Positions 46,773-51,779 of a DNA stretch of 51,779 nt are shown here, piece after piece. Under the pieces are notes generated by a model. That model worked only from the letters and a program-made list of their open reading frames with translations, had not been told where the DNA came from and did not search any database. Origin of the DNA: Planctomycetota bacterium (lineage in GTDB: Bacteria; Planctomycetota; UBA8742; UBA2392); NCBI GenBank assembly GCA_022071975.1, contig JAJVIO010000006.1, positions 1 to 51,779 on the forward strand, in the 5' to 3' direction. Numbering within the stretch: position 1 is the stretch's first letter; each line of letters opens with the position of its first letter. A program made the translations under genes and the position numbers.

Positions 46773-48185
46773 TCAGTCAAGGCGGTACAGACGTCCGTTG
46801 CTCGAGCTGCCCACGTAAACCTTGCCGTTGTAGCTGGCGATGCTCGGGCGGCCGTCCTGGTTCTGGTAGGGCTGCTCGAACTTGGTGCCGGCCTGGCCGT
46901 AGAGCTGGGTGAAGGTGGTGCCGTCGGTGCTGCCGAAGATCAGGTCGTTGGTGCCGTCCCAGGCGACGGCGTAGTAGTTGCCGTCGGTGTGCTTGATGAC
47001 GTCCCACATCAGGCCGGTGATACCGTTGATGGCGGCGATGCTGCCGCCGGTGCTGACGATGATGTTGTTGACGCCGATGGTTGAGCCCCACACGCTCATG
47101 TAGAGCTTGCTGTCGATCATCTCGATGGCGGAGATCAGGTTGCCGCCGCCGCTGCTGAAGGCGAAGCCGTTCTGGGTCATGTTGGTGCCGACTTTGACGA
47201 AGTCAGCGCTGCTGGCGGCCGCGGTCTTGCTGGCCCAGATTTCGTTGTCGAGCACGCCCATGTACTTCAGGCGGGTGTAGCTGCCGGCGCTGGCCTGGTC
47301 CCAGGTGCTGGTGGCGGCGTTGAACTTGTGCAGGGTGCTCTGGCCGCTGAGGTTGCTGCCGCTGACGTACAGGTCGCCGTTGAACTGGACCACGTCGAAG
47401 TTGTGCACGGCGTCGGTCACGTCGGTGGCCAGCGGCGTCGCGCTGCCGGGCGACCAGATGTAGACCTTGCCCGGGGCGTAGCCGTTGGGATCGCCGTCGG
47501 GGATGTACAGCTTGTTGTTGAAGACCTTGCAGCGCAGGAAGCCCTGCGAGGCGCTGTCATAGTACGCCGTGCCGATCGTGCTGCCGTTGAAGGTGTACAC
47601 GCCGGCGCCGAAGGGGCTGCCCAGCGGGGCGATGGCGGCGGCGATGTACAGCTTGCCGTCGAACTCCACCATGTCGCTCAGCACCTTCATGCCGTTGGGC
47701 AAAGCGCCCATGTCGGTCAGCGTCACGCTGGCCGGCAGCGATCCACCGCCGCCGCCCGCGGCGTTGATCGTCCAGCTCTGCTGAGCAGTGGCCGCGCCGT
47801 CGGAGACCTGCAGGGTTACGTTGTGGCTGCCTTCCTGGCCGGCGGCCGGTGTCCAGTTGACCAGGCCGGCGGCGCTGACGGTCATGCCGGTGGGCTTGAC
47901 GGTGAGGGTCCAGGTCAGCGGATCCGCGTCGGCGTCCGTGGCGGCGGCCTGGTAGCTGTAGAGCACGCCGACGGTTGCCGAGGTGGGGGCCGTGCTGGTG
48001 AAGACGGGCGCGCTGTTGGTGGTGCCGCCGCCGCCGCCGGTGGGCGGGGCGAAGTTGGCGGGCAGTCCGCCGCCGCCGCCGCCGCCGCCGCCGGTGCAAC
48101 CGGCAAGGAAGACCAGGGTAAAGGCAGTCAGGATCGCCAGGCGTGCTCGCCTGCTCGTCGCACCGTTTTGGCCAGTGATCTTCAT
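46773..48185 (-). CDS. Lipoprotein with one Ig-like (He_PIG) domain and a beta-propeller-like C-terminus
   Basis: 470 residues. Signal with lipobox (LVFLAGC, Cys near 30), a Gly-rich spacer, an Ig-like domain of the same type as the esterase lipoprotein (about 55-145; VFTSTAPTSATVGVLYSYQA), then about 320 residues of repeated 'L-Y-x-(ST)' strands (KLYIAAAIAPLG, KLYIPDGDPNGYAP, DLYVSGSNLSGQ, KLYMSVWGSTIG, KVYVGSSSNGRLYRLD). These fit a Kelch-like or related propeller. Shares the signal/Gly-spacer/Ig plan with its neighbour, suggesting duplication followed by exchange of the C-terminal domain. AGGAG precedes the ATG. Divergent from the 48383 gene. Confidence 0.78.
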   Translation of the reverse strand: MKITGQNGATSRRARLAILTAFTLVFLAGCTGGGGGGGGGLPANFAPPTGGGGGTTNSAPVFTSTAPTSATVGVLYSYQAAATDADADPLTWTLTVKPTGMTVSAAGLVNWTPAAGQEGSHNVTLQVSDGAATAQQSWTINAAGGGGGSLPASVTLTDMGALPNGMKVLSDMVEFDGKLYIAAAIAPLGSPFGAGVYTFNGSTIGTAYYDSASQGFLRCKVFNNKLYIPDGDPNGYAPGKVYIWSPGSATPLATDVTDAVHNFDVVQFNGDLYVSGSNLSGQSTLHKFNAATSTWDQASAGSYTRLKYMGVLDNEIWASKTAAASSADFVKVGTNMTQNGFAFSSGGGNLISAIEMIDSKLYMSVWGSTIGVNNIIVSTGGSIAAINGITGLMWDVIKHTDGNYYAVAWDGTNDLIFGSTDGTTFTQLYGQAGTKFEQPYQNQDGRPSIASYNGKVYVGSSSNGRLYRLD

Positions 48186-48327
48186 TTCCAGCTCCTGTAG
48201 TTTGGGGTGCTGGGAAGATGCGTCGTTTGTGCCAATCGCGTTGCTACGGCCAAGACGATTCTGTAAGTTGTTATTGTAAGGATATTTACGTAGTTAGGTT
48301 GGGAATTGCGGTAACTCACTATCCGGC

Positions 48328-48352
48328 TATAATCGTTCAGATATTGAACGAT
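48328..48352 (+). promoter_or_regulatory. Promoter -10 with overlapping operator-like palindrome
   Basis: TATAAT at 48328-48333 with a weak TTGCGG at 48306-48311 (16-bp spacing). It overlaps the perfect palindrome ATCGTTCA (48332-48339), GATAT spacer, TGAACGAT (48345-48352). It sits 31 bp before the ATG of the large regulator, where a bound repressor would block transcription. The region is A+T-rich and is shared with the divergent lipoprotein operon. Confidence 0.55.
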
Positions 48353-48382
48353 AGCCCGCCGGGTTTTCTCCGAGGTTGCCGC

Positions 48383-51300
48383 ATGGAACCCAAGTTGCCG
48401 CCCTGGGTCGAGCGTCTCGCCGAGTTGCTGCCCGCCCGCGCCGGCATCCGTCCACGCGACGGCTCCGTCTTCCTGCGCATGCAGCGCGCCACGCTGCGAG
48501 CCCGCCCGGCCCTGCGTTCCGAGTTCGCCCTGCGCGCCTTTGCGCCTGCGTACTTCGGTGCAAGCGTTGGCGTGATCCCCGATGGTGACTCGGCCTTCCT
48601 TATAGAAGCGCCCGCTCACGGCCGACGCCTTGACCGCGCCGGCAGCGAAGCGCGTTACCAGCAGCTCACGATGCTGGTGTGGGCGCTGCATTGCGCCGGC
48701 CACACGCCGGAAGACATCGAGTTGCAGCGCCTGCTGGCGACCCAATCCGGGCTCAAACTGCTGACGCCGCCCGGCCGTGGCGACGAAGGGCGCGCGGCCA
48801 TGGCGCTGGCCTGGGCGCGCGCGTTCGTGACGGGACGAAAAGCGACCGCGGGCCTGCGCGCGGATCGGTTGGCGCCGCTGGTGTTGCGCGTGCTGGGCGG
48901 TGAGAGCGCGGCCCCCGCCATGCTGCGCGCGAAGCTGGGCGCGCTGCCAGATGTGATTTCCTGGCGCACGTTCCTGCGCGCGGAACTCCAGCGAGCACTG
49001 GGCGCAACGGTCCCGCGCATCCTGGTCGCCAACGATGCCGAGCAGGGTGCCGCCATGCACGCGCTGTTGTGCGAGGCCGCGCTGGAGGTCGGCATCGCGG
49101 CCGGCGACGGCCCGGCCTTTGCGCGCGGCGAGAAAACCCTGCGCCTGCTGGGGCCGATGACGGTCGCGGTGTGCGAGCGCCGGCTGGGCAGGCTGAGCCC
49201 GGGCCCGACGCTGGCAATCGTGGTCGGCGCCCGCACGGACCTGGGCCGCGAACTGGAGCACGTGGGCGAAATCGCGGCGCCGGTGCAGGTCACGGCGCGC
49301 GGTGTGTTCGAATGGCTGAAACCGCTGGGCATCGAGGCCAGCCTGGCAGTCGAGGAACTGGTGCCCAGGCTCGAGCAGGACCCGGCGGGCGCGCGGCAGA
49401 CCGTGGCCGCGCTGATCGAACGCGCCGGCGCGGCTGCCACCAACGACGGCCCGATGTTGGCGCCGGGGTGGCTTGAGCACTGGCAGGCGATCCGCGGCAA
49501 GCGCAACCTGCTCAGCGTGCTGCAGCCGGAGGCCGCGCGCGTGGCGCACCTGCTGGCGCTTTCGCCCGGCGGCCTTGCCGCGCAGGCGGTGGCGGACTCC
49601 AGCGAGCTGAAGCGCGGGGCGGCGCTGCTGGAGGACATCGGCCTTGCGCGGCGGGAGGGCGGGCGCCTGGTCCACGCCGAGGGCGCGCGCGTGCAGCCCG
49701 TCGAGGCGGGGACTCGGCGGGCGTTGCTCAGCTGGTTGTCGGAGCGCGATTACCTGGCCCCGGATCCGCGCCCTGACCGGCGTGAGGCGTGGCGCGTCGG
49801 CCTGCGGCTGCGGGCCGGCGACCTCGCCTGCTGGCACGACGAGCAGGTCGAAAAGCTGTTCAACCGGCTGGTTGACGAGCAAGCGTACGATGAAGCGCTG
49901 CAACTGCTGGAGTCCCATGCCGCGGGCTCGGTCGGTACGCCGGCCGGGCCGCCTTCCGTGGACGCGCTGTTCGCGGCGCGCGACCTGGGGCTGGCGTTGT
50001 GGAAGCCCGTGCGGCTGCGGCGACTGTTCCGTATGTGGCTGCGGAACTACCGGGGCGAGTGGCTCGCGTTGGGGCGGGCGCTGCAGGCCTACATCGAGCG
50101 GCGCATCGGCGGCGTCAACGCCTACGAGCCCAGTGTCAGACGCGCCGAGAGCGCGCTGGAAGGCCTCGCGCGTTTCCCGCGTGAGCAGGCGCTGATCGAG
50201 CTGGCGATCTGCGTCTGCAACGACGACCCGGAAAGGGCGCTGAAGTACATCGCCGGAGTCTCGCGCACGCCGGCCCGCAACGCGACTTACCTGTGCGACG
50301 CGCGCATCCTGCTGGTGCGCGCCGAGTGCGAGTTCGTCGCCGTGAAACCGGAGCGCGCGCTGAGCTACCTGCAGCAGGCGCGGGAGTCGATCAGCCCGCG
50401 CGCCAACCATACGCGGCGCATGCGGCTCGAGGGCGAAATCGAGGTGCGGCACATCAGCGCCTTCTGCATGACGCAGTTTTTCCGCGTCGACCTGCAGCGC
50501 GTGATCGAGCCGCTGCGCCGCCTGCATGAAGCTTGCGGCTGCCTGGGCGACCTGGTGTCCGCCAGCATCGTCAGCGACCGCCTGATGCGCATGCGCCTTC
50601 ACGAAGTGGGGGCCAGCACGCCGGAAGACATCGACTCCGTGCTGGCGGAGGCCCGCATCGAAAACCTGCGCGGCTACCTGATCGCCGTCTTCCAGCTTGA
50701 GGAAAACGCGCTCTACCGCGGCGATCTCGACATCGCCCGGCAGCTTGCGGCGCGCATGCGGGTGCTGAACCGCGGCGGCGAGCACAACCACGCCATCTAT
50801 TCCGCATGGTGCCGGCATGAGGCCGTCATGCACGCCGCGGCCGGCAACTGGAAACGCGCCCTGCGAAGCTGGAACAGCAGCCGCACCTGGCACATGCCGG
50901 AGCCCTGGCGCTTCCGCACCAATCTGCTGCGTTACGGCGAGTGGAGTTTCCTGCTGATGCTGGCGGGCAAGTACCGCAAGGCGCGCGAGCACGCGCACCG
51001 GGTGTTCCTGGACGCCGTGGCGATGTCAGCCGGCAGCCGCGCTTCGCCCTATTTCGTGATCAGCCTGTGCGCGGACCTGCTCAGTGGCAGCGCCGTTGAC
51101 GCTGACGACCGTGAGACCCTGGCCGGCTACGTGGGCAACGGGTACATGCTGCCCCGCATCATGAAGCTGGTGCTGGACGCGTCCGACGGCAGTCTTGACT
51201 GGTCAAGCCTGCTGGACCGCGTCCATGAGCTGGAAGCGCCGCGCTTCTGGAAATGCTCGCTGCTGTGTGTCGCGGCCGTGCTGGCCCGGCGCGGGCGTGC

Positions 51301-51779
51301 CGCCCAGGCCGAAGAGATCGCGCGGGCCGCGCGCTCGCTGCTGCAGCCGGACTGGGTGTTCCTGCATGACTGGCTGCTGAAGGAATTCCCGGGGGCTGCC
51401 AGCCTGAGCCACGAACTGCGCGCCCCGGCGCTGAGGGCGCTCGCCGACATGCACCTGCCGGAGCAACCGGACAGCGCCGCGCTCGCGGAGCTGGCGGGCG
51501 TTGCGGTGGAGCGCGCGGTCGAGGCCGACGGCGTGGCGATCCAGTTCGGCGTAAACGGGCCCGCCCTTCGGATGGGCAAGGCCGACGGGCGCATCGACGA
51601 CGCGCTTGAGCGGGCGCTGCTGGGCGACCGTGTCTCTGAGAGAGGCTGTTACGCAATCGGGCTGCGGGCGCCGTTCGGCGCCATCGCGGCGCGCTCCAGG
51701 CTCGACCCGGCCGAGGTCATCCCCGCCCTGCAGGCCATCGCCCAGCGGCTCAGTGAACTGCATGAGATCAGCGAGTCGC
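48383..51779 (+). CDS. Large regulator: degenerate kinase-like and ATPase-like parts, TPR-like region, GAF-like end (continues past the window)
   Basis: Open for 1132 codons from the ATG at 48383 to the window end. The plan resembles Ser/Thr kinase-AAA-TPR-GAF regulators, but key residues are missing. N-terminus (1-150): TMLVWALHCAGHTPEDIELQ sits where a kinase would have HRDLKPxN, and no glycine loop is seen. About 190-430: ILVANDAEQGAAMHALLCEA lies where a Walker A G-x4-GK[ST] would be; IVVGARTDLGRELEHVG looks like the sensor part, followed by a winged-helix-like segment (ALLEDIGLARREGGRLVHAE). About 470-1030 is helical and TPR-like. The last about 90 residues (VEADGVAIQFGVNGPALRMG) look GAF-like. 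Output domain, if any, lies beyond the window. Confidence 0.7.
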   Translation, partial: MEPKLPPWVERLAELLPARAGIRPRDGSVFLRMQRATLRARPALRSEFALRAFAPAYFGASVGVIPDGDSAFLIEAPAHGRRLDRAGSEARYQQLTMLVWALHCAGHTPEDIELQRLLATQSGLKLLTPPGRGDEGRAAMALAWARAFVTGRKATAGLRADRLAPLVLRVLGGESAAPAMLRAKLGALPDVISWRTFLRAELQRALGATVPRILVANDAEQGAAMHALLCEAALEVGIAAGDGPAFARGEKTLRLLGPMTVAVCERRLGRLSPGPTLAIVVGARTDLGRELEHVGEIAAPVQVTARGVFEWLKPLGIEASLAVEELVPRLEQDPAGARQTVAALIERAGAAATNDGPMLAPGWLEHWQAIRGKRNLLSVLQPEAARVAHLLALSPGGLAAQAVADSSELKRGAALLEDIGLARREGGRLVHAEGARVQPVEAGTRRALLSWLSERDYLAPDPRPDRREAWRVGLRLRAGDLACWHDEQVEKLFNRLVDEQAYDEALQLLESHAAGSVGTPAGPPSVDALFAARDLGLALWKPVRLRRLFRMWLRNYRGEWLALGRALQAYIERRIGGVNAYEPSVRRAESALEGLARFPREQALIELAICVCNDDPERALKYIAGVSRTPARNATYLCDARILLVRAECEFVAVKPERALSYLQQARESISPRANHTRRMRLEGEIEVRHISAFCMTQFFRVDLQRVIEPLRRLHEACGCLGDLVSASIVSDRLMRMRLHEVGASTPEDIDSVLAEARIENLRGYLIAVFQLEENALYRGDLDIARQLAARMRVLNRGGEHNHAIYSAWCRHEAVMHAAAGNWKRALRSWNSSRTWHMPEPWRFRTNLLRYGEWSFLLMLAGKYRKAREHAHRVFLDAVAMSAGSRASPYFVISLCADLLSGSAVDADDRETLAGYVGNGYMLPRIMKLVLDASDGSLDWSSLLDRVHELEAPRFWKCSLLCVAAVLARRGRAAQAEEIARAARSLLQPDWVFLHDWLLKEFPGAASLSHELRAPALRALADMHLPEQPDSAALAELAGVAVERAVEADGVAIQFGVNGPALRMGKADGRIDDALERALLGDRVSERGCYAIGLRAPFGAIAARSRLDPAEVIPALQAIAQRLSELHEISES

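Noticed and set aside
48182-50998. Minus-strand open frame of over 900 codons opposite the large regulator
   Set aside because: Arg/Ala/Gln-rich sequence without domain pattern, typical of an antisense shadow; the plus-strand frame has sensible composition and a promoter.

Overview
This is a G+C-rich bacterial chromosome segment. It carries secreted proteins with Cys-type C-terminal sorting tails, two lipoproteins, anti-sigma-like membrane proteins, GlnE, PPK2, a fused 2-oxoacid dehydrogenase E1 and many intergenic palindromes. The mix suggests an environmental Gram-negative-type bacterium, perhaps Planctomycetota or the wider PVC group. That placement is an inference; no rRNA or marker gene in the window fixes it.

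Layout. 1-9300: the Arg/Gly-rich end of an unidentified protein, an HtrA-like/PDZ protein, a secreted HExxH metallopeptidase-like protein, convergent glnE, and two paralogous anti-sigma-like membrane proteins. 9300-19500: a tandemly duplicated module. Each copy has an HTH/TPR-like regulator divergent from a large secreted seven-repeat FG-GAP (VCBS) protein with a Cys-containing C-terminal anchor. The two secreted genes share a practically identical 3' end of about 485 bp, terminator included. Two small NifX-fold-like proteins follow. 19500-25200: an inositol-monophosphatase-family phosphatase, a membrane-anchored repeat protein, ArfB, tRNA-Leu(CAA), a 49-residue membrane peptide, and a fused E1 alpha/beta gene carrying two in-frame insertions of palindromic repeat DNA.

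25200-27190 is a visibly A+T-richer island. It encodes an AvcD-like antiviral deoxycytidylate deaminase and a small Lys-rich protein, and appears to have landed in one copy of a duplicated membrane-protein gene, leaving a 3' remnant. 27190-31600: repeat-dense DNA, PPK2, a Glu/Leu/Phe/Val dehydrogenase, and a convergent fatty acid desaturase. The last two genes both end inside heptad repeats that supply their stop codons. 31600-41200: SRPBCC and DinB-like proteins, a HEAT-repeat protein, an SRPBCC protein with a histone-H1-like tail, a PA14/IPT envelope protein and a TPR protein. 41300-48200: two overlapping MuiA-like genes, then two lipoproteins that share Ig-like domains but differ in their C-terminal domain (esterase or propeller). 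48383 to the window end: a long open gene for a regulator whose kinase-like and ATPase-like parts look degenerate, followed by TPR-like and GAF-like regions.

The strongest leads are the duplicated regulator/propeller module with its homogenised 3' ends, the deaminase island with its small partner gene, and the family of multi-hairpin elements that sits at gene ends and has also entered the E1 coding sequence. All assignments come from reading motifs in the sequence; no database search was run.
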